A stretch of 64,000 nucleotides of DNA, taken from Pseudoflavonifractor gallinarum (GTDB lineage Bacteria > Bacillota > Clostridia > Oscillospirales > Oscillospiraceae). Numbering within the stretch: position 1 is the stretch's first letter; the number at the start of each line of letters is the position of its first letter. Position numbers and translations under genes: made by a program. Shown here piece by piece: positions 46,622 to 55,103 of the stretch. The notes under the pieces were generated by a model. That model worked only from the letters and a program-made list of their open reading frames with translations, was not told the origin of the DNA and ran no database searches. The DNA lies in contig NZ_JADCKF010000010.1 of the NCBI RefSeq assembly GCF_014982855.1, positions 1 to 64,000 on the forward strand. The letters are read 5' to 3'.

Positions 46622-47974
46622 ATGGCTTTTGAAGGACTCACCGAAAAACTATCCGCGGCGTTCAAGAAGCTGCGCGGCAAGGGCCGCCTCACCGAGGCCG
46701 ACGTCAAGGAGGCCATGCGCGAGATCCGGGTTGCCCTGCTGGAGGCCGACGTCAACTTCAAGATCGTCAAGCAGTTCGTCGCCACGGTCACCGAGCGCGC
46801 GGTGGGCTCCGACGTACTGGAGAGCCTCACCCCCGCCCAGATGATCGTCAAGATCGTCAACGAGGAACTCACCAACCTGATGGGCAGCGAGGCTGCCAAG
46901 CTCAATATCTCCCCCAAGCCCCCCACCGTGGTCATGCTGGTGGGTCTCAACGGCGCGGGTAAGACCACCAACGGCGCCAAGCTGGCCGGCTACATGAAAA
47001 AGCAGCACGGCAAGCGTCCCCTTCTGGTGGCCTGCGACACCTTCCGCCCGGCGGCCATCACCCAGTTGGAAGTGGTGGGCGGTCAGCTGGACATCCCCGT
47101 CTTCCAGATGGGGCAGATCGATCCCATCGACATCGCCAAGGCGGGCATCGAACACGCCCGCAAGCACGGTAACGACATCGTATTCATCGATACCGCCGGC
47201 CGGCTCCACGTGGACGAAGAGCTCATGGAGCAGCTCAAGGACATGAAGGCCGCCATCTCCCCCGACGAGATCCTGCTCATCGTGGACGCCATGATCGGTC
47301 AGGACGCCGTCAACGCCGCCAAGACCTTTGACGAGGCGCTGGACATCACCGGCGTCATGCTCACCAAGCTGGACGGCGACGCCCGGGGCGGTGCAGCCCT
47401 CTCCATCAAGGCGGTCACCGGAAAGCCCATCAAGTTTGTGGGCGTGGGCGAGAAGCTGGACCAGATCGAGGTCTTCCACCCCGACCGTATGGCCTCCCGC
47501 ATCCTGGGTATGGGCGATGTCCTCTCCCTGATCGAGAAGGCGCAGCAGAATTTCGACATGCAGAAGGCCGCCGAGCTGGAGCAGAAGCTGCGCAAGAACA
47601 AATTTACCCTTGCTGATTTCTATGAGCAATTGGCTCAGATCAAAAATATGGGCTCTCTGGCCGACATTGCCGGCATGCTGCCCGGCGTCAACGCCAAGGC
47701 GCTGGAGGGCGCCAATGTGGACGAGCGTGCCCTGGCCCGGACCGAGGCCATCATCCTCTCCATGACCCCCGCCGAGCGGGAAAACCCCTCCCTGCTGAAC
47801 AACAGCCGGAAAAAGCGCATCGCCGCCGGCTCCGGTACCCAGGTGGTGGACATCAACCGTCTGCTCAAGCAGTTTGAGATGATGCAGCAGGTGACCAAGC
47901 AGTTCTCCGGCGGACGCATGAAGCGCAAGGCCGGACTGTTCGGCAAGATGAAAGGGATGAAATTCCCCTTCTGA
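46622..47974 (+). CDS. ffh: Signal recognition particle protein Ffh
   Basis: 450 aa. N domain to residue ~95, then the SRP GTPase: VGLNGAGKTTNGAKLAGY (G1), DTFRPAAITQL (G2), DTAGRLHVDEELM (G3), TKLDGDARGGAALS (G4) and GVGEKLDQIEVFHPDRMASRILG. The C-terminal M domain is rich in methionine (MMQQVTKQFSGGRMKRK) and binds SRP RNA and signal sequences. Full length; delivers membrane proteins with FtsY and YlxM. Confidence 0.98.
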   Translation: MAFEGLTEKLSAAFKKLRGKGRLTEADVKEAMREIRVALLEADVNFKIVKQFVATVTERAVGSDVLESLTPAQMIVKIVNEELTNLMGSEAAKLNISPKPPTVVMLVGLNGAGKTTNGAKLAGYMKKQHGKRPLLVACDTFRPAAITQLEVVGGQLDIPVFQMGQIDPIDIAKAGIEHARKHGNDIVFIDTAGRLHVDEELMEQLKDMKAAISPDEILLIVDAMIGQDAVNAAKTFDEALDITGVMLTKLDGDARGGAALSIKAVTGKPIKFVGVGEKLDQIEVFHPDRMASRILGMGDVLSLIEKAQQNFDMQKAAELEQKLRKNKFTLADFYEQLAQIKNMGSLADIAGMLPGVNAKALEGANVDERALARTEAIILSMTPAERENPSLLNNSRKKRIAAGSGTQVVDINRLLKQFEMMQQVTKQFSGGRMKRKAGLFGKMKGMKFPF

Positions 47975-48042
47975 TCCCCGTTTGGTACGCGCACATGCGC
48001 TGACCATATAGAGATGTAGAATATGTTGGAGGTGAATCTACC

Positions 48043-48282
48043 ATGGTTAAAATCCGTCTGCGTCGTATGGGCGCCAAGAAGGCTCCCTTCTACCGCATCG
48101 TGGTCGCCGACTCCCGCTATCCCCGTGATGGCCGTTTCATCGAGGAGATCGGTACCTACAACCCCCTGACCGCTCCCGCCGAGCTGAAGGTGGACGCCGA
48201 GCGCGCTCAGGCTTGGATCAAGACCGGCGCTCAGCCCACTGAGACCGTTAAGGCCCTGCTGAAAAAAGCCGGCGCCCTTTAA
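48043..48282 (+). CDS. rpsP: Ribosomal protein bS16
   Basis: 79 aa, with GGAGGTGAATC upstream. [20 protein letters not shown] and [19 protein letters not shown] are the bS16 signature. Small-subunit assembly protein; standard place between ffh and khpA/rimM/trmD. The 68-base gap after ffh contains a possible weak promoter. Confidence 0.98.
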   Translation: MVKIRLRRMGAKKAPFYRIVVADSRYPRDGRFIEEIGTYNPLTAPAELKVDAERAQAWIKTGAQPTETVKALLKKAGAL

Positions 48283-48299
48283 TGGAGGTCCTTGGCCGC

Positions 48300-48530
48300 A
48301 TGAAGGAACTGCTCACTTATATCGCCCGTAATCTGGTGGATCACCCCGACGCGGTGGCGGTCTCCGAGCACGAGGGCGATGGCGAGACCATCCTGGAACT
48401 CCGGGTCGCTCCGGAAGACATGGGTAAGGTAATCGGCCGTCAGGGCCGCATCGCCAAAGAAATCCGCACGCTGATGCGTTCGGTGGCCCAGCGTCAGGGC
48501 GGCAAGGTCTCGGTTGAGATCGTCGACTAA
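48300..48530 (+). CDS. khpA: KH-domain RNA-binding protein KhpA
   Basis: 76 aa from the ATG at 48300, ten bases after GGAGG. MKELLTYIARNLVDHPDAV and APEDMGKVIGRQGRIAKEIRTL with the GxxG loop are typical of KhpA (YlqC), which works with KhpB/Jag as an RNA chaperone in cell-size and division control. Follows rpsP as usual in Firmicutes. Confidence 0.95.
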   Translation: MKELLTYIARNLVDHPDAVAVSEHEGDGETILELRVAPEDMGKVIGRQGRIAKEIRTLMRSVAQRQGGKVSVEIVD

Positions 48531-48533
48531 CAA

Positions 48534-48563
48534 AAACGGCGGGGACTCCCCCGCTGTTTTTTT
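48534..48563 (+). terminator. Terminator-like hairpin between khpA and rimM
   Basis: AACGGCGGGG and CCCCGCTGTT around a short loop, then seven Ts. It would cut the transcript inside the ribosomal operon, perhaps only partly. Confidence 0.75.
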
Positions 48564-48591
48564 GTATCCAAACGCAAGGAGGAAAACCACC

Positions 48592-49089
48592 ATGAAAAGC
48601 CAGTTTCTCGAAGCCGGACAGATCGTGAACACCCACGGCATCCAGGGCGAGGTGAAGATCGTCCCCTGGTGCGACTCCCCCGAGTTTCTCTGCGGCTTTG
48701 ATACCTTTTATATTGACGGCGCGCCGGTGAAGGTCCGCGCCGCCCGGGCCCACAAGGGCAATGTCCTGGCCCGGCTGGAGGGCGTGGAGGATGTGAACGC
48801 CGCCATGCGCCTGAAAAGTAAGATCGTGGAGATCGACCGCTCCGGGATCGTGCTGCCCGAGGGCCGCCACTTCATCGCCGACCTCATCGGACTCACCGTG
48901 ATCGACGACGACACCGGGGCCTCCATCGGCGTCATTGACGAGGTCCTCACCCCGCCCGCCCACGAGGTCTATGTGGTCAAGGGCGAAGGCAAGACCTATA
49001 TGATCCCGGCGGTGGACGCCTTCCTCCGGGGCACCAACGTGGACGAGGGCTGGGTCCGGGTCCACCTGATCGAAGGGATGGAGGGCTAA
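48592..49089 (+). CDS. rimM: Ribosome maturation factor RimM
   Basis: 165 aa from the ATG at 48592 (AAGGAGGAAAAC upstream). The N-terminal barrel has EAGQIVNTHGIQGEVKIVPW and the C-terminal PRC barrel HFIADLIGLTVIDDDTGASIG, EVYVVKGEGKTYMIPAVDAF. It assists maturation of the 30S head through bS19/16S rRNA. Abuts trmD with no gap. Confidence 0.97.
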   Translation: MKSQFLEAGQIVNTHGIQGEVKIVPWCDSPEFLCGFDTFYIDGAPVKVRAARAHKGNVLARLEGVEDVNAAMRLKSKIVEIDRSGIVLPEGRHFIADLIGLTVIDDDTGASIGVIDEVLTPPAHEVYVVKGEGKTYMIPAVDAFLRGTNVDEGWVRVHLIEGMEG

Positions 49090-49884
49090 ATGTACCGCAT
49101 CGATATCCTGACCCTGTTTGATCAGACCGTGGGCGACATGATGAACGAGTCCATCCTGGGCCGGGCCCAGGAGCGGGACCTCATCCGCATCGAGGCCCAC
49201 CAGATCCGGGACTACACCCTCAACAAGCAAAAGCAAGTGGACAACTACCCCTACGGGGGCGGCCGGGGAGCGGTCATGCAGGCCGATCCTCTCTTCCGCT
49301 GCTGGGAGCACGCCAAGGCCCTGGGTGAGGGGCCGGTGCGTACCATCTACCTCTCCCCCTGCGGCAAGACCTTTACCGAGGCTGACGCCCGCCGGCTCAA
49401 GGAGGAGTACAACCACCTGATCCTGGTCTGCGGCCACTACGAGGGCATCGACGAGCGCTTCATCGAGGAGTGCGTGGACGAGGAGATCAGCCTGGGCGAT
49501 TTCGTTCTCACCGGCGGCGAGCTGCCCGCCATGTGCGTGGCCGACGCGGTGGCCCGCTTGGTCCCCGGCGTGCTGGCCGACCCCGAGTGCTTTGAGGATG
49601 AGAGCCACTGGAACGGCATGCTGGAGTACCCCCAGTACTCCCGTCCCGAGGAGTGGCACGGCCGCAAGGTTCCGTCCATCCTCCTCTCCGGGCACCATGC
49701 CAACATCGCAAAGTGGCGGCGCAAGCAGTCCATCCTCCGCACCCGAGACCGGCGCCCTGATCTCTACGCCAAGCTGGATCTGAGCTCCAAGGCCGACCAG
49801 AAGCTGCTCCGGGAGATCGCCGAGGAGGAGCGCCAGCGTCTGGAGACCGCTTCAGACCCGGCGGAGCCCGATTCCCAGGCGTAG
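49090..49884 (+). CDS. trmD: tRNA (guanine37-N1)-methyltransferase TrmD
   Basis: 264 aa. YRIDILTLFDQTVGDMMNES at the start, YPYGGGRGAVMQADPLF, LVCGHYEGIDERFIE and DEEISLGDFVLTGGELPAM around the trefoil-knot SAM site, and PVLLSGHH-type SILLSGHHANIAKWRRKQ near the C-terminus. SPOUT enzyme that makes m1G37 and protects the reading frame. Last gene of the SRP/ribosome operon. Confidence 0.97.
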   Translation: MYRIDILTLFDQTVGDMMNESILGRAQERDLIRIEAHQIRDYTLNKQKQVDNYPYGGGRGAVMQADPLFRCWEHAKALGEGPVRTIYLSPCGKTFTEADARRLKEEYNHLILVCGHYEGIDERFIEECVDEEISLGDFVLTGGELPAMCVADAVARLVPGVLADPECFEDESHWNGMLEYPQYSRPEEWHGRKVPSILLSGHHANIAKWRRKQSILRTRDRRPDLYAKLDLSSKADQKLLREIAEEERQRLETASDPAEPDSQA

Positions 49885-49909
49885 CGCGCCAAGTCTCAGC
49901 TCCTTTCCC

Positions 49910-49938
49910 TTTACTTTTTCCGCCCGGCGTGATACAAT
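49910..49938 (+). promoter_or_regulatory. Promoter of the second DegV gene
   Basis: TTTACT (49910-49915), 17 bases, TACAAT (49933-49938). Confidence 0.65.
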
Positions 49939-49990
49939 GGCTCCATACTCCGAAATATAATTTTCAAAATGATATCAAGGAATGGTTCAC

Positions 49991-50827
49991 ATGAGTTTTA
50001 AAATTATTGTTGACAGCTGCTGCGACCTCACTCCCGCGCTGCTGCACAATTCCGCCTTCTGTAAGGTTCCCCTTACGATTCAGGTCGGGCCCCATACCTT
50101 TGTGGATGACGACACCTTCGATCAGGCCAACCTGCTCTGGCGGATGAAGGAGAGCGAGGAGGCCCCCAAGACCTCCTGCCCCTCCCCCGCTGCCTATCTG
50201 GAGGCCTTTGACTGCGGGGCGGACGACATCTATGTGGTCACCCTCTCCGCCCTTCTCTCCGGCTCTCACAACAGCGCGGCGCAGGCCCGGCTCATGTTCC
50301 TGGAGGATCATCCCGGGGTGCGCATCCACATCTTCAACTCCTGCTCCGCTTCTTCCGGCGAGGTGCTGGTGGCCCTCAAGGTGCTGGAGCTGGCCCAGTC
50401 CGGTCTGGACTTCAACGCCGTGGTCCAGCAGACCTCCCGCTTCATCAACGAGATGGGGACTCTGTTCGTGCTGGAGACCCTGGATAACTTGCGGAAAAAC
50501 GGGCGCCTGACCCGTCTTCAGAGCCTGGTCACCGGGACCCTGAAGATCAAGCTGCTCATGGGCGCCACGCCGGAGGGCGAGATCTGCAAGCGCGGGCAGG
50601 CCCTGTCCATGAAGCAGGCCCTCTCCAAGATGGTGGAACTCATGGCCAAGGACCCGGCCCACAGCGGGCGGACCCTCTGCATCACCCACTGCAACTGTCT
50701 GGAGCGTGCCTTCCAACTCAAGGAGATGGCGCTGAAGAGCTGCAAATTCGGTGAAATCCTCATCTGCGAGACCGGTGGAATCTCCACGGTCTACGCCAAT
50801 GACGGCGGCATTGTGGCCGCCTATTGA
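49991..50827 (+). CDS. DegV-family protein
   Basis: 278 aa from the ATG at 49991 (AAGGA nine bases upstream). IIVDSCCDLTPALL, KTSCPSPAAYLEAF, TLSALLSGSHNSAAQA and LDNLRKNGRLTRLQSLVTGTLKIKLLM are DegV motifs. Some positions differ from the form at 17769 (SGSHNS for SGMSGT; NGRLTRLQS for GGRVSAGTA), so it may bind a different fatty acid. Own promoter and terminator. Confidence 0.92.
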   Translation: MSFKIIVDSCCDLTPALLHNSAFCKVPLTIQVGPHTFVDDDTFDQANLLWRMKESEEAPKTSCPSPAAYLEAFDCGADDIYVVTLSALLSGSHNSAAQARLMFLEDHPGVRIHIFNSCSASSGEVLVALKVLELAQSGLDFNAVVQQTSRFINEMGTLFVLETLDNLRKNGRLTRLQSLVTGTLKIKLLMGATPEGEICKRGQALSMKQALSKMVELMAKDPAHSGRTLCITHCNCLERAFQLKEMALKSCKFGEILICETGGISTVYANDGGIVAAY

Positions 50828-50837
50828 TCGGCCGGTC

Positions 50838-50885
50838 AGCGGGCTGCTCTGTCGGAACGGGACAGAGCGGCCCGCTCTCTTTTTC
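50838..50885 (+). terminator. Terminator of the second DegV gene
   Basis: GCGGGCTGCTCTGTC pairs with GACAGAGCGGCCCGC, then TCTCTTTTT. Confidence 0.88.
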
Positions 50886-50899
50886 TCCCGGGCGGGGAC

Positions 50900-50928
50900 T
50901 TGACTTTTCCAAACGCAGACGGTACGAT
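50900..50928 (+). promoter_or_regulatory. Promoter of the nitroreductase gene
   Basis: TTGACT (50900-50905), 17 bases, TACGAT (50923-50928). Confidence 0.7.
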
Positions 50929-50962
50929 AGTATCACCAACTTTTTCCGGGAGGTTTTTACAG

Positions 50963-51496
50963 ATGGAACTTCAGGACTGTATCCGAACCCGCCGCAGCGT
51001 GCGGAAATTTACCGATGAGCCGGTCAGCCATGCCCTGTTGGAGCAGGTCATTTCTCTGGCTGCCTGGGCGCCGTCTTGGAAAAACACGCAGATCAGCCGC
51101 TACATCGCCATTGAGGACCCGGCGGCCCTCCAGACGATCTGTGAGAAATATGCCGCTTTCAACGGCCGCATCATCGGCGGATGCAAGACCCTGATCGCCC
51201 AGACCTTTGTGAAAAACCGCTCCGGCTTTGAGCGGGACGGCTCCTTCTCCACCGACCGGGAGGGGGGCTGGCAGTACTATGACTGCGGCATCGCCGCCCA
51301 GACCCTGTGTCTGGCCGCCCATGACCTGGGCCTCGGCACCGTGATCATGGGTATCTTTGACCGCAAGGGGCTGGAGGAATTCCTCCAGATCCCGGAGGAT
51401 CAGGAGCTGATGGCCCTGATCGCCATCGGTCATCCCGACGGCGAGGCCGTCGCCCCCAAGCGCAAGGATGTGGAGACCCTCCTCTCCTACCGCTGA
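50963..51496 (+). CDS. Nitroreductase-family flavoprotein
   Basis: 177 aa from the ATG at 50963 (GGGAGG upstream). DCIRTRRSVRKFTDEPVS near the start is the FMN-phosphate motif, followed by ISLAAWAPSWKNTQISRY and the C-terminal LGLGTVIMGIFDRKGLEEFL and LIAIGHPDGEAVAPKRK. Short single-domain form common in Clostridia; reduces quinones or nitro compounds with NAD(P)H, natural substrate unknown. Confidence 0.92.
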   Translation: MELQDCIRTRRSVRKFTDEPVSHALLEQVISLAAWAPSWKNTQISRYIAIEDPAALQTICEKYAAFNGRIIGGCKTLIAQTFVKNRSGFERDGSFSTDREGGWQYYDCGIAAQTLCLAAHDLGLGTVIMGIFDRKGLEEFLQIPEDQELMALIAIGHPDGEAVAPKRKDVETLLSYR

Positions 51497-51518
51497 TCGA
51501 AACAAAAACATGCCCGAA

Positions 51519-51562
51519 GGGCCCGCTGTCTGCTCGCTGGAGCAGGCGGCGGGCCCTGTTCT
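51519..51562 (+). terminator. Terminator of the nitroreductase gene
   Basis: GGGCCCGC-TCTGCT pairs with AGCAG-GCGGGCCC; T-tract short. Confidence 0.65.
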
Positions 51563-51654
51563 GTCTTCCCCCCGCCTTGACGGCGCTTTTCCCCTCAGGT
51601 ATACTGTTCTTACTCATTTTCGCAAGTTTGTAATGAAATTTAAGGTGGTAGCAA

Positions 51655-52518
51655 ATGGATCTCTGTAATCTGAAAGACATCAAGGCCCTGCTGGCACGGC
51701 ACGGCTTTCACTTCTCCAAATCCATGGGACAGAACTTCCTCATCGAGAGCTGGGTGCCCCAGCAGATCGCCGAGGCCTCCGGTGCGGGCCCGGGGGTGGG
51801 CGTGATCGAGGTGGGCCCCGGCATCGGCCCCCTCACCGTCCAGCTGGCCCAGCGCGCCGACAAGGTGGCCGCCGTTGAGCTGGACAAGAGCCTCCTCCCC
51901 ATCCTGTCGGAGACTCTGGCCGACTTCCCAAATGCGGAGGTCATCCCCGGGGATGTGATGAAGCTGGACCTGCGCGCCCTGGCGGAATCCCATCTGGCGG
52001 GACTCACCCCCATGGTGTGCGCCAACCTCCCCTACAACATCACCACACCGGTGATCACCTCCTTCCTGGAGGCAGGGTGCTTCTCCGCCATCACCGTCAT
52101 GATCCAGCGGGAGGTGGCCCGGCGGATCTGCGCCGCCCCCGGCTCCTCCGACTACGGCGCGTTCTCCGTGTTCTGTCAGTACTACGCTGAGACCGAGCTC
52201 CTCTTTGACGTGCCCCCGGAGTGCTTCCTCCCCGCGCCCAAGGTGACCTCCGCCGTGGTGCGTCTGGTACCCCGGAAGGCCCCTCCCCAGACGCTGGTGG
52301 ACGATAAGACTTTCTTCCGGGTGGTCAAGGCCGCCTTTGCCCAGCGCAGGAAGACCTTACTGAACAGCTTAAGCAGCAGCGGAGGATACTCTAAGGATCT
52401 CTTACGCTCTGTTTTGGCAGAATGCGGGCTGGAAGAGACCATCCGAGGCGAACGCCTTGGAATTGATGCCTTCGCGGAGCTGGCTTTCCGCCTGCAAAGC
52501 AATTCCAAACAGTCTTAA
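51655..52518 (+). CDS. rsmA: 16S rRNA (adenine1518/1519-N6)-dimethyltransferase
   Basis: 287 aa. HFSKSMGQNFLIESWVPQQI, VIEVGPGIGPLTVQLA (SAM motif I), GDVMKLDL, the catalytic ANLPYNITTPVI (NLPY) and AAFAQRRKTLLNSL are all present. Dimethylates the two adenines of helix 45 late in 30S assembly. The start at 51655 has only a modest ribosome site (AAGGTGG). Stands alone here, followed by an AT-rich gap. Confidence 0.97.
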   Translation: MDLCNLKDIKALLARHGFHFSKSMGQNFLIESWVPQQIAEASGAGPGVGVIEVGPGIGPLTVQLAQRADKVAAVELDKSLLPILSETLADFPNAEVIPGDVMKLDLRALAESHLAGLTPMVCANLPYNITTPVITSFLEAGCFSAITVMIQREVARRICAAPGSSDYGAFSVFCQYYAETELLFDVPPECFLPAPKVTSAVVRLVPRKAPPQTLVDDKTFFRVVKAAFAQRRKTLLNSLSSSGGYSKDLLRSVLAECGLEETIRGERLGIDAFAELAFRLQSNSKQS

Positions 52519-52602
52519 TATAATTCTTAGTATCTATTTTTACTATTTAAGGTGCTCCATCTACCCCTTTTCACTCTCTTTAGTGCGGTAGAGAAAAAGA
52601 GC

Positions 52603-52631
52603 TTGTTTTTTCTCCCCCAATCCTGTAAAAT
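52603..52631 (+). promoter_or_regulatory. Promoter of the PEP carboxykinase gene
   Basis: TTGTTT (52603-52608), 17 bases, TAAAAT (52626-52631). Confidence 0.7.
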
Positions 52632-52663
52632 AAAACCAAAGCATTTTCGAGGGGGTATTCTCT

Positions 52664-54436
52664 ATGGCACCTACGAAGAATCGTGCGGTCCTGGACTGGA
52701 TCGCTGATATGGCCGCAATGACCCAGCCCGATCAGATGGTCTGGATCGACGGCAGTCAGGAACAGATCGACGCGCTCCGGGCCCAGGCCTGCGCCACGGG
52801 CGAGCTGGAAAAGCTGAACGAGGAGCTTTTGCCCGACTGCTACCTGCACCGCACCGCAGTTAACGATGTGGCCCGCGTGGAGGACCGCACCTTTATCTGT
52901 TCCCGCCGGGAAGAGGACGCGGGCCCCACCAACCACTGGATGGCGCCCGATGAGATGTATGCCAAGCTCCGCCGCCTCTATACCGGCGCCATGAAGGGGC
53001 GCACCATGTACATCATCCCCTACTCCATGGGCGTGGTGGGCTCTCCCTTTGCCCAGTACGGCATCGAGCTGACCGACTCCATCTATGTGGTGCTCAATAT
53101 GTGCATCATGACCCGGGTGGGCAACGCCGTTCTGGAGGCGCTGGGCGACTCCCCCGACTATGTCAAGGGACTCCACGCTAAGGCGGACCTGGACCCGGAA
53201 AACCGCTACATCGTCCACTTCCCCGAGGACAACACCATCATGTCGGTCAACTCCGGCTACGGCGGGAACGTGCTCCTGGGCAAGAAGTGCTTCGCCCTGC
53301 GCATCGCCTCCTACCTGGGCCGGAAGCAGGGCTGGATGGCCGAGCACATGCTCATCCTGGGCGTGCAGAATCCGGCGGGCGAGGTCCGCTACCTGGCCGC
53401 CGCCTTCCCCTCCGCCTGCGGCAAGACCAACCTGGCCATGCTCATCCCGCCCGAGCACTACCGGAAGGCGGGCTGGAAGGTCTGGTGTGTGGGCGACGAC
53501 ATCGCCTGGATCCGCGTGGGCGAGGACGGCCGCCTGTGGGCCATGAACCCGGAGAACGGCTTCTTCGGCGTGGCGCCCGGCACCAACGAGAAGTCCAACC
53601 CCAACGCCCTGCACACCACCCAGCGGGGCACCATCTTCACCAACGTGGTACATAACCTGGACAACAACACCGTGTGGTGGGAGGGCCTGGACAAGAACCC
53701 GCCCGAGCACGCGGTGGACTGGAAGGGAAATCCCTGGAACGGCAAGACCTCCTCGGAGAAGGGCGCCCACCCCAACAGCCGCTTCACCGCGCCCGCCCGG
53801 AACTGCCCCTGCATCTCCCCTGAGTTTGAGAATCCCCACGGCGTGCCCCTCTCCGCCATCGTCTTTGGCGGACGCAGAGCCCGGACCGCTCCCCTGGTCT
53901 ACCAGGCCCGGGATTGGGAGCACGGCGTGTTTGTGGGCTCCATCATGGCCTCTGAGACGACGGCGGCCGCCGCCGGTGCCGTGGGCGTGGTCCGCCGGGA
54001 CCCCATGGCCATGCTCCCCTTCTGCGGCTATCACATGGGGGACTACTGGCAGCACTGGCTGGATATGGAGCAGTGCACCGACGCCGCCAAGCTCCCCAAG
54101 ATCTTCAATGTCAACTGGTTCCGCACCGATGACGAGGGTCATTTCCTCTGGCCCGGCTTCGGCGACAACCTGCGGGTGCTGGAGTGGATCATGAAGCGCT
54201 GCTTCGATGAGGTGGACGCCGACGAGACCCCCCTGGGCTATGAGCCCCGGCCCGAGGACATCGATCTGGAGGACTCGGGCGTCGATCTGGAGACCCTGCG
54301 GGGCCTGCTCTCGGTGGACCGGGACCTGTGGCTGGAGGACGTGGCGGCCATCCGCTCCTTCTACGCCAAATTCGGCGATAAGCTCCCCCCGGTACTCGCC
54401 CAGGAACTGGATGCCCTGGAAGCGCGGCTGAAATAA
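52664..54436 (+). CDS. pckG: Phosphoenolpyruvate carboxykinase (GTP)
   Basis: 590 aa, with CGAGGGGG upstream. The GTP-type signature is clear: GRTMYIIPYSMGVVGSPFA, the P-loop FPSACGKTNLAM near residue 245, kinase-2 VGDDIAWIRVGEDG, PENGFFGVAPGTNEKSNPNA and the GTP-binding SPEFENPHGVPLSAIVFGGRR region. Interconverts oxaloacetate and PEP with Mn2+; in anaerobes often runs towards oxaloacetate to fix CO2. Monocistronic, full length. Confidence 0.98.
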   Translation: MAPTKNRAVLDWIADMAAMTQPDQMVWIDGSQEQIDALRAQACATGELEKLNEELLPDCYLHRTAVNDVARVEDRTFICSRREEDAGPTNHWMAPDEMYAKLRRLYTGAMKGRTMYIIPYSMGVVGSPFAQYGIELTDSIYVVLNMCIMTRVGNAVLEALGDSPDYVKGLHAKADLDPENRYIVHFPEDNTIMSVNSGYGGNVLLGKKCFALRIASYLGRKQGWMAEHMLILGVQNPAGEVRYLAAAFPSACGKTNLAMLIPPEHYRKAGWKVWCVGDDIAWIRVGEDGRLWAMNPENGFFGVAPGTNEKSNPNALHTTQRGTIFTNVVHNLDNNTVWWEGLDKNPPEHAVDWKGNPWNGKTSSEKGAHPNSRFTAPARNCPCISPEFENPHGVPLSAIVFGGRRARTAPLVYQARDWEHGVFVGSIMASETTAAAAGAVGVVRRDPMAMLPFCGYHMGDYWQHWLDMEQCTDAAKLPKIFNVNWFRTDDEGHFLWPGFGDNLRVLEWIMKRCFDEVDADETPLGYEPRPEDIDLEDSGVDLETLRGLLSVDRDLWLEDVAAIRSFYAKFGDKLPPVLAQELDALEARLK

Positions 54437-54442
54437 TCGACC

Positions 54443-54480
54443 TGGCCCGCCATATGGATCATATGGCGGGCCTTTTGTTA
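54443..54480 (+). terminator. Terminator of pckG
   Basis: GGCCCGCCATATG pairs with CATATGGCGGGCC, followed by TTTTGTT. Confidence 0.9.
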
Positions 54481-54516
54481 AACCATTTATTTTAAACTAA
54501 TGAGGTTAAATTTTAG

Positions 54517-54545
54517 TTGTCAATTCCGTCAAAATGTTGTATGGT
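54517..54545 (+). promoter_or_regulatory. Promoter of the formate dehydrogenase operon
   Basis: TTGTCA (54517-54522), 17 bases, TATGGT (54540-54545). A TATAAG slightly downstream is an alternative -10. Confidence 0.5.
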
Positions 54546-54623
54546 ATAAGGGTAGAGAAATCTGACTTCCCGGCGTTCCATGGTCCAACCAGCGGGGCCG
54601 CCCGGAAGCAAGGAGGAGCGTCT

Positions 54624-55103
54624 ATGTTAGAGCAGTCCTATTTTGCCAAGGCCGACGAGCTCATTGCCCGCTACGGCAGGCAGCCAAGCGCGATCATTCC
54701 GGTCTTGGAGGACATTCAGGAAGCCTATCGCTATATTCCCCGTGAGCTTCTGACCTATGTGGCCGACGCGCTGGGGATCAAAGAATCCAAGGCATACAGT
54801 ATCGCCACGTTCTACAAGAACTTTTCCTTTGAGCCCAAGGGAAAGTACGTCATCAAGGTCTGTGATGGGACCGCCTGCCACGTCCGGCACTCCGCGCCCA
54901 TTCTGGCCGCTATGCAGAAGGAACTGGGCCTGAGCGCCCAGAAGCACACCACAGACGACATGCTCTTTACGGTGGAGACGGTCTCCTGCCTGGGCGCCTG
55001 CGGCCTGGCTCCCACGCTGACCGTCAACGACGAAGTACATCCCAAAATGACGCCCGAAAAAGCGGTGGCCCTGCTGCAGGAACTGAGAGGTGAAGCCCAA
55101 TGA
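54624..55103 (+). CDS. NuoE-like 2Fe-2S subunit of NAD-linked formate dehydrogenase
   Basis: 159 aa from the ATG at 54624 (AAGGAGGAG upstream). The N-terminal helical part (IIPVLEDIQEAYRYIPRELL, ESKAYSIATFYKNF) leads to the thioredoxin-like 2Fe-2S domain with ligands in CDGTACHVRHS and CLGACGLAPT. In NADH-linked hydrogenases and formate dehydrogenases this subunit relays electrons next to the flavin subunit. It overlaps the NuoF-like gene by four bases. Confidence 0.94.
   Translation: MLEQSYFAKADELIARYGRQPSAIIPVLEDIQEAYRYIPRELLTYVADALGIKESKAYSIATFYKNFSFEPKGKYVIKVCDGTACHVRHSAPILAAMQKELGLSAQKHTTDDMLFTVETVSCLGACGLAPTLTVNDEVHPKMTPEKAVALLQELRGEAQ

Noticed and set aside
46649-48007. 452-codon open frame antisense to ffh
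   Set aside because: Shadow; the plus strand encodes an intact SRP GTPase.
52580-54142. 520-codon open frame antisense to pckG
   Set aside because: Shadow of a full-length enzyme with all motifs on the plus strand.
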